Source of the DNA: a virus
Reading direction: 5' to 3' (one strand)
Virus record (IMG/VR): IMGVR_UViG_3300022851_000033
Coordinates: 1-40,975 of that record
DNA length: 40,975 nucleotides
In this document: positions 17,336-23,874 of the stretch, in pieces
Layout: each line of letters begins with the position of its first letter
Numbering within the stretch: the first letter of the stretch is position 1
Position numbers and translations under genes: made by a program
The notes under the pieces: model-generated
Database searches by the model: none
What the model was told of the DNA's origin: nothing
Seen by the model: only the letters and a program-made list of their open reading frames with translations

Positions 17336-17713
17336 ATGGATGATTTAGATTTTTGGAACATAGATAAAGAAAGAAAAGAGAGAATTCCTTTAGACATTAT
17401 TAATACTAAAGAATTTCAAGTAAAATTTATCGTTGATCTATTAAATGATTCCCCCTCTATTGTTAGTCGTGAATCTATTGAGACCCATAGACAAAACGAC
17501 ATATACACCAGTGATATGACCATACTAAAGGTTTTTAATATTGAGTATTCATATGAAAAAATATTAATTCCAATTGATATTGTTGTGGTGACTGACGAAG
17601 GTAAAAATGATTTTAATCTAAAGTTTTCTACCATAGAAAATAAAGACATTGATTTTGGCTGGATAGATAAAAATATTGCGTTAGAAAAAAAAGTTTTGAA
17701 TTCTCTTATATAG
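17336..17713 (+). CDS. Hypothetical protein
   Basis: This 125-residue acidic protein (start MDDLDFWNIDKERKERIPLD) has no recognised domain. It is the first gene of a short plus-strand operon of unknowns ending in a terminator at 18843. Confidence 0.55.
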   Translation: MDDLDFWNIDKERKERIPLDIINTKEFQVKFIVDLLNDSPSIVSRESIETHRQNDIYTSDMTILKVFNIEYSYEKILIPIDIVVVTDEGKNDFNLKFSTIENKDIDFGWIDKNIALEKKVLNSLI

Positions 17714-17729
17714 TTACTATCTTTACTAG

Positions 17730-17987
17730 ATGAATAATGATAATTATGAATTGGTGAATGTGGGGGTTAGTAAAAATTCAAATTCATTCAATGTAACTAC
17801 GAATGGTGGTGCATTATTTAGTATTAAATCAAAGTATGATTTACATCTTCAATGGAAACCCAAGCCTAATATTACTACTTTTGAATTAGCACAATCAATC
17901 CCATATATTTTTATGGGAGAAGTTGAATCTTCATCAATAGACCAAAATGAAAAATTTTGGAGAAACTTTAATATAACACCAAGATGA
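17730..17987 (+). CDS. Hypothetical protein
   Basis: An 85-residue protein without known motif, 16 bp after its neighbour. The stop overlaps the next start by 4 bp (ATGA), so it is coupled to the cREC-domain gene. Confidence 0.55.
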   Translation: MNNDNYELVNVGVSKNSNSFNVTTNGGALFSIKSKYDLHLQWKPKPNITTFELAQSIPYIFMGEVESSSIDQNEKFWRNFNITPR

Positions 17988-18391
17988 AGATTTTTTTAGA
18001 CGACTATAGAATCCCCTTAGATGCGTGGATGTATATGAAAGAAAAACAATATCAAGATAGGGATTGGGTGATTGTTAAGAATTACGATGAATTTGTAAGA
18101 CTACTAAATATGACTAAACCAGAAAATATCGAGAGAATTTCTTTTGATCATGATTTAGCACCTGAACACTATGCCCCAAAAGAACATTGGATTAATTATG
18201 ATGCTTGGGAAGCTACACAAGACTTTGAATTTAAAACAGGTTTAGATTGTTGTGATTACTTCATAGAGTATATGAAAAAAAACAATATTAAAACCCTGCC
18301 TAAATATTCTTGTCATTCAAAAAATATTGGAAGAAGAATAAGAATTTTACATCAATTAACTCACTATAGAAATGGGAGCACCGAAATTTAA
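17984..18391 (+). CDS. Cyclic-phosphate processing receiver-like (cREC) protein
   Basis: This 135-residue receiver-fold protein begins MKIFLDDYRIPLDAWMYMKE with an acidic LDDYR pocket. It continues with RISFDHDLAPE (about 51-61) and ends with KYSCHSKNIGRRIR. The LDD-R-P, SFDHDL and CHS-N pattern matches the cyclic-phosphate processing receiver family (cREC), a predicted processor of 2',3'-cyclic phosphate RNA ends. Placement between two tRNA arrays suggests tRNA end repair after host nuclease cleavage; that is inference. It overlaps the next gene by 20 bp. Confidence 0.7.
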   Translation: MKIFLDDYRIPLDAWMYMKEKQYQDRDWVIVKNYDEFVRLLNMTKPENIERISFDHDLAPEHYAPKEHWINYDAWEATQDFEFKTGLDCCDYFIEYMKKNNIKTLPKYSCHSKNIGRRIRILHQLTHYRNGSTEI

Positions 18392-18650
18392 ATTAAAAGA
18401 AAATATATTAACTATCACATATGACTTTAATGAGGTTTATTTGGAAACATTATTACTTGTTAAGTCAAATAATGGTATTGTGGAGTTTATTAATAGAGAA
18501 GAATTCACATCTGACATCGATCATTTAGAATTAAGTTGGGTAATATGTGATGAGCTTGTTAGTATGGGTCTTTTATTTGAAGACTTAGAAGCTATGAATG
18601 TCACATATGAATTAACCAAAGAAAGTGAAGACTTAATAAATAGTATATAA
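18372..18650 (+). CDS. Hypothetical acidic protein
   Basis: This 92-residue protein (MGAPKFKLKENILTITYDFN) starts inside the end of the cREC gene. There is no known motif. Its TAA is followed in the same frame by 47 further open codons. Confidence 0.5.
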   Translation: MGAPKFKLKENILTITYDFNEVYLETLLLVKSNNGIVEFINREEFTSDIDHLELSWVICDELVSMGLLFEDLEAMNVTYELTKESEDLINSI

Positions 18651-18794
18651 GGAGCAGGTATATGGTACAACGAGAAAGAACCATATGAAGGCACCACAGA
18701 CATATTAAGGAAGGTAGGTGCCATTTGTATACAAATGGGAGAGCAATACTCAATGACAGAAAGAAAGTTCCTTGAGAAGCAAATATTAGGGTGA
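18651..18794 (+). pseudogene. Start-less open frame in phase with the upstream stop
   Basis: Immediately after the TAA at 18648-18650, the same frame stays open for 47 codons with coding-like composition (GAGIWYNEKEPYEGTTDILR at the start). There is no ATG for the first 28 codons. It may be the 3' remnant of a deleted gene or a readthrough extension. Confidence 0.4.
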
Positions 18795-18803
18795 AAAAAA
18801 TTT

Positions 18804-18843
18804 AAAAACCTAATCCTCTGTAAATCAAAGTGTTGGGTTTTTA
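18804..18843 (+). terminator. Intrinsic terminator
   Basis: AAACCTAA (18806-18813) pairs with TTGGGTTT (18833-18840), then TT. It closes the operon of small genes. Confidence 0.6.
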
Positions 18844-18876
18844 TTAGACTTTTTTTTAAAAAAATAAAAACATTTA

Positions 18877-18907
18877 CTTGTTCTTTGCGTATTTAGTTGT
18901 AGGTTTG
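18877..18907 (+). promoter_or_regulatory. Bacteroidetes-type promoter of the 42-codon gene
   Basis: CTTG (18877-18880), a 19-nt spacer and TAGGTTTG (18900-18907). The downstream sequence resembles that of the leftward microgene promoter at 17209-17239. Confidence 0.75.
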
Positions 18908-18938
18908 CATAAGCAAATACAAAAAACAGAAAATTAAA

Positions 18939-19067
18939 ATGAAAAATTTATTCGACATCTTATTAAACACCTTAGAAGCGTTAGCTAACGTGGTGCTAGA
19001 TGCAGTCCTTATGGATGATGCTGAATGGGATAGGAATGGGTTTTCTAAAATAGATGATGTGAGTTAA
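18939..19067 (+). CDS. 42-residue acidic microprotein
   Basis: ATG at 18939, 31 bp after a clear host-type promoter, opens 42 codons (MKNLFDILLNTLEALANVVL at the start, acidic end). The first half is an amphipathic helix. A strong terminator follows at 19092-19122, so this is a stand-alone early-type unit. Early phage microproteins often target host enzymes. No specific target can be named. Confidence 0.65.
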   Translation: MKNLFDILLNTLEALANVVLDAVLMDDAEWDRNGFSKIDDVS

Positions 19068-19091
19068 AAACTTAAATAATCGAAACTAGAA

Positions 19092-19122
19092 AACCTGATC
19101 CGAAAGAATCAGGTTTTTTTTG
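19092..19122 (+). terminator. Strong intrinsic terminator
   Basis: AACCTGAT/ATCAGGTT hairpin (19092-19115) followed by a T-run. Confidence 0.85.
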
Positions 19123-19140
19123 TTTATAGGGGTTTAAGTT

Positions 19141-19455
19141 ATGTCACAAAGAAAAAAACAAATAAGAGAGAAATTCAGAAATGATGTCTTCTCTAGAGAT
19201 AATCACAGATGTAAGGTTTGTGAAGAAGATAGTGAAAAATTAGATGCTCATCATATCACCGATAGAAATGAGATGCCGAATGGAGGTTATGTAAGTGAGA
19301 ATGGAATCTCATTATGTGAACCATGTCACGAAAAAGCAGAAGTTTGGCATTCAAGTTTAAAAGATGATTTTGTAGATGGGTATCAACCAAATGATTTATA
19401 TGTGTTAATAAATAGTAATTATGATTTAGCACATAAAAAATCAGAGCAATTATAA
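19141..19455 (+). CDS. HNH endonuclease
   Basis: A 104-residue single-domain HNH protein: basic N-terminus (MSQRKKQIREKFRNDVFSRD), first zinc pair CKVC, LDAHHI with the catalytic His, NGISLCEPCH with second zinc pair and Asn, then KAE. The full domain is present, so it could be active. Free-standing HNH genes next to phage tRNA arrays are often homing-type. No intron was seen. Confidence 0.85.
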   Translation: MSQRKKQIREKFRNDVFSRDNHRCKVCEEDSEKLDAHHITDRNEMPNGGYVSENGISLCEPCHEKAEVWHSSLKDDFVDGYQPNDLYVLINSNYDLAHKKSEQL

Positions 19456-19573
19456 TTGAGAATGTACTGTGGTGACATAGTACCTCCAACCAGTAAAGAA
19501 GTACCACTTACGGAGTTACCTAAGTTCGCAGGGGAGTAAGGAAGTTGGTCTGGGTGATATGTCTCAATTAAAT

Positions 19574-19647
19574 GGGGGTGTAGCAAGTGTTGGCTATTGC
19601 AACTGCTTTGCAAGCAGTAGATCGTGGGTTCAATTCCCATCACTTCC
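19574..19647 (+). tRNA. tRNA-Ala(TGC)
   Basis: Acceptor GGGGGTG/CACTTCC (two G-U), D-stem GCAA/TTGC, anticodon arm ACTGC-TTTGCAA-GCAGT, T-arm GTGGG-TTCAATT-CCCAT. Discriminator A. Upstream 19456-19573 has no gene that I can identify. Confidence 0.85.
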
Positions 19648-19743
19648 ACTGGCTTGGGTTATATGAATCCAAGTAAAAATAGAAAGTTGGGATTATGGTT
19701 TGTCTGTACCACCAGTACCGTTATAAAGGTAACAGACGCAAAC

Positions 19744-19822
19744 GCCTCTGTGGTTAATGCAAATTGGTACAGCTACTGGTTTTAGAAACCAGACCCTTGT
19801 AGGTTCGAATCCTATTAGAGGT
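19744..19822 (+). tRNA. tRNA with UAG anticodon (Leu codon CUA) and short variable loop
   Basis: Anticodon arm CTGGT-TTTAGAA-ACCAG gives anticodon TAG. The variable region is about 6 nt and the T-arm GTAGG-TTCGAAT-CCTAT. Acceptor GCCTCTG/TAGAGGT is G-U rich. Bacterial Leu tRNAs normally have a long variable arm, so charging by LeuRS is uncertain. The 96 bp before it contain hairpin-forming sequence but no gene. Confidence 0.7.
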
Positions 19823-20031
19823 ACAAAGAAATAAGTTCATTGAAATGTTGGTAATAAAGTAATTAAAATACGAAATCTTGAAGCGAAAGGCAAAAGAAAC
19901 ATTGAGTGGGTTAGATGCCCAACAGGTTCTAGATATTGAAAACTGGTCAGTAAATTAAATAAGTAGGTGTATTAGTAGCGAACGCTCATTAACCAAAAGA
20001 GAGTAGGCACATTAAACCTTAATCCCTGCGC

Positions 20032-20055
20032 ACTGGTTCGATTCCAGTCAAGATA
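20032..20055 (+). other. Isolated tRNA T-arm plus acceptor 3' strand
   Basis: ACTGG-TTCGATT-CCAGT followed by CAAGATA is a perfect T-arm with acceptor-like tail. No matching 5' half is found within normal tRNA distance. The nearest 6-bp partner, ATCTTG, lies about 180 nt upstream near 19874. It may be the end of a decayed or interrupted tRNA gene. Bases 19823-20031 hold nothing else I can name. Confidence 0.4.
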
Positions 20056-20076
20056 AAGTTAGAATGTGTAATTTTT

Positions 20077-20146
20077 GGAGGGCGTAGTGTAACGGTAGCA
20101 TGTGTCACTGTCTATGACAAGGAGGGGTTCGAATCCCACGCTTTCT
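20077..20146 (+). tRNA. tRNA-Asp(GTC)
   Basis: Anticodon arm TGTCA-CTGTCTA-TGACA is perfect. Acceptor GGAGGGC/GCTTTCT relies on several G-U pairs. The T-stem pairs over three G-C pairs only. Confidence 0.75.
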
Positions 20147-20157
20147 GCTAAATAAAT

Positions 20158-20230
20158 AAGAATGAGGTGTGTACTAGCATTTTCTGTATGTCACGCAGAT
20201 AGGTTTAGGGTGAAATTCCTTTACGTTCTT
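20158..20230 (+). tRNA. tRNA-like sequence with GTC anticodon, divergent loops
   Basis: Seventy-three nt: acceptor AAGAATG/CGTTCTT and anticodon arm TCTGT-ATGTCAC-GCAGA (GTC). The D-loop lacks GG and the T-loop lacks TTC, so this may be a decayed duplicate of the Asp tRNAs on either side. Confidence 0.35.
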
Positions 20231-20237
20231 ATTAAAT

Positions 20238-20312
20238 GGAGTGTTGGTCTAGTTTGGCTTAGGATGTCCCCCTGTCACGGGGAAGGTCACGGGTTCAAAT
20301 CCCGTACATTCC
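20238..20312 (+). tRNA. tRNA-Asp(GTC), well formed
   Basis: Acceptor GGAGTGT/ACATTCC, anticodon arm TCCCC-CTGTCAC-GGGGA, T-arm ACGGG-TTCAAAT-CCCGT, discriminator G. This is the best-formed of the Asp set. Confidence 0.92.
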
Positions 20313-20321
20313 GCAATACTA

Positions 20322-20386
20322 CTCCCTCTAGCGAAAACTAGTGAAATAATATAACTACATATATCACTGGTTATATTATGTGGGAG
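20322..20386 (+). ncRNA. Predicted pseudoknotted RNA between tRNAs
   Basis: Outer stem CTCCC/GGGAG (322-326 with 382-386). Inside, CTAGTGA (20338-20344) pairs with TCACTGG (20364-20370) while ATAATATAAC (20346-20355) pairs with GTTATATTAT (20370-20379). The order a-b-a'-b' is an H-type pseudoknot. There is no reading frame. Function is unknown. Confidence 0.4.
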
Positions 20387-20392
20387 AATTTT

Positions 20393-20512
20393 GGAAGTAT
20401 TCCTTTGTAAAGTATGAGCTTAAAGCAGAATACGGGATAAATCAAGGCGTTGATTAAATTCTAGGAGTAACGAGGTGAAAATGCATTTGTTGGTTCGAGT
20501 CCAACTACTTCC
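20393..20512 (+). other. tRNA-like RNA with about 45 nt of extra interior
   Basis: GGAAGTA (20393) pairs perfectly with TACTTCC (20506), and a T-arm GTTGG-TTCGAGT-CCAAC precedes the latter, so acceptor and T-arm domains exist. The enclosed stretch is about 45 nt longer than in a tRNA and no standard anticodon arm is visible; it contains a hairpin AATCAA-GGCG-TTGATT. It may be an intron-bearing, expanded or decayed tRNA. Confidence 0.45.
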
Positions 20513-20524
20513 GCAAATAATACA

Positions 20525-20598
20525 CACATCATAGCATAACGGTATGCAGCAGGTCTCCAAAACCTCGCATAGACAGGGTTCGATTCCTTGATGGTGTG
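20525..20598 (+). tRNA. tRNA-Trp(CCA)
   Basis: Acceptor CACATCA/TGGTGTG, D-stem GCAT/ATGC, anticodon loop CTCCAAA on a four-pair stem AGGT/ACCT, T-arm CAGGG-TTCGATT-CCTTG. One extra A separates T-stem and acceptor. Confidence 0.75.
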
Positions 20599-20600
20599 CA

Positions 20601-20775
20601 AAGGGGGTGTCTAATGATAAAATCTTGTCATATAACAGGTATAGTCGTTTTTAGATATCAAAAACCATGTAGATTTGGCGTGGGATATGGGTCGGGGTAG
20701 GTACCCGAAATTGTTCTTCAAATCGGAACACTAGTAAGAAAACTCCATATATGAGTATATTTAAAACACCCTTTT
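20601..20775 (+). other. Structured non-coding spacer with T-arm-like hairpin
   Basis: AAGGGGGTGT at the left and ACACCCTTTT at the right can pair with small bulges. Inside are CGGG-GTAGGTA-CCCG and TGTTC-TTCAAATC-GGAACA, the latter like a T-arm. No complete tRNA can be built. No reading frame. Confidence 0.3.
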
Positions 20776-20779
20776 ATTT

Positions 20780-20850
20780 ATTCCGTTCGTCTAACGGCAA
20801 GGACATTGGATTTTCAATCCAGAAATAGGGGTTCGATTCCCCTACGGAGG
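20780..20850 (+). tRNA. tRNA-Glu(TTC)
   Basis: Anticodon arm TTGGA-TTTTCAA-TCCAG, T-arm AGGGG-TTCGATT-CCCCT, acceptor ATTCCGT/ACGGAGG with an A-G mismatch at the first pair. Discriminator A. Confidence 0.88.
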
Positions 20851-20865
20851 ACAATATTTAAATAT

Positions 20866-20937
20866 TGGAGATTAACTCAACTGGAAGAGTGCTTCCGTTA
20901 CATGGAAGAAGTTGTGGGTTCGAATCCCTCATCTCCA
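20866..20937 (+). tRNA. tRNA-Val(TAC)
   Basis: Perfect acceptor TGGAGAT/ATCTCCA, anticodon arm CTTCC-GTTACAT-GGAAG. T-stem GTGGG/CCCTC has one T-T mismatch. Discriminator A. Confidence 0.88.
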
Positions 20938-20943
20938 ACACAT

Positions 20944-21074
20944 GCTGTAATGAAGTAGAGTGAACTTAAATGGATTGTACAGTCCTATTAAGGAATCTAT
21001 CAGTCTAAGAGACAATTGGCGTTAGCTACTTATAATGTTGTACAATATTCTAGGGTTCAAGTCCCCAATATGGC
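20944..21074 (+). other. tRNA-like RNA with expanded interior, second case
   Basis: A T-arm TAGGG-TTCAAGT-CCCCA (one mismatch) and acceptor tail ATATGGC-A are clear at 21051-21075. The best 5' partner is GCTGTA at 20944, giving a 131-nt span. Inside, ATTGTACA (about 20974) can pair with TGTACAAT just before the T-arm. Size and layout resemble the 20393-20512 case. No anticodon arm is resolved. Confidence 0.35.
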
Positions 21075-21080
21075 ACAAAT

Positions 21081-21151
21081 TCTCCGTTCGTCTAGGGGTC
21101 AGGACACTGGGTTTTCATCTCAGCAACAGGGGTTCGATTCCCCTACGGAGG
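21081..21151 (+). tRNA. tRNA-Glu(TTC), second copy
   Basis: Acceptor TCTCCGT/ACGGAGG, anticodon arm CTGGG-TTTTCAT-CTCAG, T-arm AGGGG-TTCGATT-CCCCT. It is near-identical to 20780-20850 at both ends, so likely a tandem duplicate. Confidence 0.9.
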
Positions 21152-21162
21152 ACAATATTTAA

Positions 21163-21474
21163 ACATCTATTAATTTTATTAAAAAACCTAATCACCAATA
21201 TTCATATACCTTAACACTATCTAGTGGTGAGGTAGGTGATGAAATTAGAGACTGGATTAATGGTCTTTTCACTAAGATAACATGTGGTGTGGATTCATTG
21301 GAAGAACTAATGGATTTATATAACAAGGCGAAGGAAATGAATTTACCTGTCTCTTTAATTGAAGATGCTGGGTTAACGGAATTTAATGGTGAAAAAACAA
21401 TCACCGCAATTGCAATTGGTGCAGCGTCTTCCGAAAGAATAGATAAATTAACAAAAAATTTAAAGTTACTTTAA
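21163..21474 (+). pseudogene. Peptidyl-tRNA hydrolase 2 (PTH2), N-terminus missing
   Basis: The frame is open from 21163 without an ATG; the first GTG is at 21289. The C-terminal part is clearly PTH2: EIRDWINGLFTKITCGVDS, EELMDLYNKAKEMNLPVSLI, EDAGLTEF, then AIAIGAA and KLTKNLKLL. The N-terminal segment of PTH2, with the conserved Lys/Gln/His catalytic region, is absent and the first 25 codons after the tRNA look unrelated. The gene was probably truncated by recombination next to tRNA-Glu. PTH2 would recycle peptidyl-tRNA. Confidence 0.75.
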
Positions 21475-21511
21475 CCAACGTTCAATAGAAATTGAAAAAT
21501 TAGTTAGTGAA

Positions 21512-22708
21512 CTACCCACCTACACCAAGAGGTGATAGATGGGCTTCGGGTTTCACAGGATGTGCATTGCTAACAATGTCTGATTTTTCCTCCACCTTTG
21601 TAATGGCAAGTTCCTCACCATATATTTTTAATCCTTCTTTTAGAATATTGATACTTGCGTTTAAATCACGGTCTAATTTATGACCATTTTTGCAAGTCCA
21701 TTCTCTATCTGAAAGGTTTAAATCTTGATTTATATATCCACAAACATTGCAAGTTTTTGATGAAGGATACCAACGATTAATCTTAACAACAGTTTTATCG
21801 TTCCAATTTGCCTTGTATTCAACAAATCGAACAAATGTACCCCAACTTGCATCTGCAATATGTTTAGATAGTTTTCTATTTTTAATCATTCCTTTGATAT
21901 TCAAATCTTCAAGGCAAATTATATCATAATTAGATACAATATCGTTACTCACTTTATGTAATACATCTTGTCTTGTGTTTGCTATTTTCTCGTGAATTAA
22001 GGCAACTTTACGTTTTTGTTTTTCAAACATATTGCTACCTTTTGTTTTACGAGAAAGATGTTGTTGTGCTTTTTTTAATTGTCTTTCATATCTTTTTGTG
22101 TATCTATTGTTTTTGTATTTAATTCCATCAGAAGTGATTGCAAAGTCTTTAATTCCTAAATCTATTCCTATCGTTTTACCAGTTTTTTTGCTTGGTACAT
22201 ATTCTTGTTCAGTTAAAATGGAAACGAAATATTTACCTGTTGGTGTTTTAGATATTGTGAATTTACCTATTTCACCTTTAACTTCTCTATGAATATTTAC
22301 TTTAATACCACCCTTGAACTTTGGTGCATATATTCTATCATTAACTACTTTAGTATGTTGCGGTACTGTAAACGTATTCTTTTTACGTTTAGATTTAAAC
22401 TTTGGAAACATTGCATTTCCACGAAAGAAATTAACATAAGCAGTATCTAAACTTCTTAAAGCAAATTGCAAAGTTTGAGAATTAACTTCTTTTAACCAAA
22501 TAGTATCTTCTTTTTTCTTTAGTTCAGTTAAAGTTTTTGCTTGTCCGTAATAATTATCAGTTTTTTTATCTGCTTGATATTGTTCCTTTCTTTCGTTTAA
22601 AAAGTGATTGTAAATATATCTAACACAACCGAAGTGCTTATCCAATAAGGTTTTCTGTTCCTCATTAGGTAGTAATTCAAATTTATATGACCTATGTATA
22701 TTCTTCAC
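21512..22708 (-). CDS. tnpB: TnpB RNA-guided nuclease of IS605-type element A
   Basis: This 398-residue intact TnpB (OrfB) starts MKNIHRSYKFELLPNEEQ. RuvC residues: GIDLGIKDFA (181-190, Asp183), CLEDLN (265-270, Glu267) and DRDLN (346-350). The zinc ribbon has CNVC (320-323) and CKNGH (339-343). TnpB uses a guide RNA from the element's right end to cut DNA and so keep the element. The guide would be the flank beyond 21507, read on the minus strand. Length and motifs fit active family members. Confidence 0.93.
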   Translation of the reverse strand: MKNIHRSYKFELLPNEEQKTLLDKHFGCVRYIYNHFLNERKEQYQADKKTDNYYGQAKTLTELKKKEDTIWLKEVNSQTLQFALRSLDTAYVNFFRGNAMFPKFKSKRKKNTFTVPQHTKVVNDRIYAPKFKGGIKVNIHREVKGEIGKFTISKTPTGKYFVSILTEQEYVPSKKTGKTIGIDLGIKDFAITSDGIKYKNNRYTKRYERQLKKAQQHLSRKTKGSNMFEKQKRKVALIHEKIANTRQDVLHKVSNDIVSNYDIICLEDLNIKGMIKNRKLSKHIADASWGTFVRFVEYKANWNDKTVVKINRWYPSSKTCNVCGYINQDLNLSDREWTCKNGHKLDRDLNASINILKEGLKIYGEELAITKVEEKSDIVSNAHPVKPEAHLSPLGVGG

Positions 22709-22855
22709 TCTATTATTAAATAGTCTAATATTCTGTAAAAGAACATATTTCTATACGAAATGTAAAGGTTTTTGTAAATATATTTTAATTAATACCGTAT
22801 TTAATTTAAATCATTCCGTCTTTGGTTGTAAATAATTTAAACTAAATACTACATT

Positions 22856-23260
22856 ATGCAATCAAATTACATTTCTACAAATCATTCAAAACATTACTTA
22901 AAAGCACATATCATTTTAGTTACTAAATATCGTAAACCATTATTGGTTAATCAACTTAAACAAGATATGTACACAATATTCAACAATATTATAGATAACT
23001 CAGATTTTAGCGTAGAAGTATTCGAGAGTGATATTAATCACATACATTTTCTAATCCGTTACATACCACGTCTTTCAATCTCTCAAATAGTTCGTAGGTT
23101 AAAACAACAATCTACTAAACATATTTGGCTACTACACCCAGCATTACTTCGTAGAGAGTACTGGTAGAAAAATATGTTTTGGAGTTCTGGTTACTTCGTT
23201 TGTTCAATCGGTGAAGCATCCCCAGATACCATTCGTCAATATATTTTAAGTCAAGGTTAA
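22856..23260 (+). pseudogene. tnpA: TnpA Y1 transposase interrupted by an amber codon
   Basis: The reading frame runs 134 codons with TAG at 23165-23167, codon 104, where AAG (Lys) is expected after RREYW. HUH-motif HIHFLI (about residues 61-66) is kept. The catalytic Tyr lies in TIRQYILSQG, after the stop, so the truncated product cannot cleave DNA. TAG is used as a normal stop elsewhere in this window (portal, the first retropepsin), so recoding is unlikely. Confidence 0.85.
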
Positions 23261-23300
23261 TCGTTACCTTTGTCGCTTACATCTCACCCACGCAAAAGCG

Positions 23301-23816
23301 ATGAGTGAGTTTTACGCTCCGATTTATAAAAAAATTATTAATGTTAATGAGAATGATCGAATGCTGGAAAAAATTTATCCAGTGTATGGTTTAGATTATA
23401 AACCGAAACCAATAAGAATTTTTATTGATAGTTTTGGAGGTGTGGTTTATGTATTATTAGGGACTATTGGGTTAATTCAACAAAGCAAAACACCAGTTCA
23501 CACTATCGGTATGGGAGCAGCAATGTCATGTGGATTCCTTTTATTAATATGTGGTCATAAAAGATTTATGACAAAAGAAGCAACCATTATGTATCATCAA
23601 ATTTCTGCTGGAAATTTAGGTAGTATTAAAGAACTTGAGGAGAATTTGGAGCAACTTCAGTTCCTTCAACATAAGATTGAAGAAATGACAATTAAATACA
23701 CCGATATCAGTAAAAATAAACTACAGAAAGTTCGTAAAAAGAAATTCGATTGGTATATTAATGTTGAAGAAGCCTTAAAACATGGGATGGTTGATGAAAT
23801 TTTTAAAATGAACTAA
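23301..23816 (+). CDS. clpP: ClpP-like serine protease with start codon inside the IS605-type left end
   Basis: This 171-residue ClpP/SppA-fold protease has IRIFIDSFGG (39-47), the catalytic Ser76 in GAAMSCG, His99 in MYHQIS and a candidate Asp150 in KKFDWYINVEEAL. ClpP peptidases degrade unfolded or tagged proteins with a Clp ATPase. The first 7-8 residues (MSEFYAP) are encoded by the IS left-end hairpin, so the original N-terminus was probably replaced. Length is near the low end for ClpP. Possible roles are prohead protease-like maturation or degradation of tagged proteins. Confidence 0.82.
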   Translation: MSEFYAPIYKKIINVNENDRMLEKIYPVYGLDYKPKPIRIFIDSFGGVVYVLLGTIGLIQQSKTPVHTIGMGAAMSCGFLLLICGHKRFMTKEATIMYHQISAGNLGSIKELEENLEQLQFLQHKIEEMTIKYTDISKNKLQKVRKKKFDWYINVEEALKHGMVDEIFKMN

Positions 23817-23874
23817 ACATTTTAGAGAAAAAAAACGTATATACTATTAATTAAGAATTTTAAAAAATAAATTT

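Larger units (their letters stand above)
21507..23321 (-). mobile_element. IS200/IS605-family element, copy A (IS605-type, divergent tnpA and tnpB)
   Basis: The right end starts at GTGAACTACCC (21507) just beyond the tnpB stop. The left end is the hairpin at about 23270-23321 ending TTTTACGCTC. tnpB is on the minus strand and tnpA on the plus strand, as in IS605/IS608. tnpB is intact and tnpA carries a nonsense codon. The same ends occur at 34158-35513 and, collapsed, at 15770-15815. Confidence 0.88.

Noticed and set aside
20032-20055. Circularly permuted tRNA gene, like the tmRNA
   Set aside because: No 5' acceptor strand matching CAAGATA occurs downstream; the only partner is far upstream.
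22856-23260. Reassigned TAG codon (as in some crAss-like phages)
   Set aside because: TAG ends the portal, the 54-residue zinc-ribbon protein and the first retropepsin cleanly, so it is a normal stop here.
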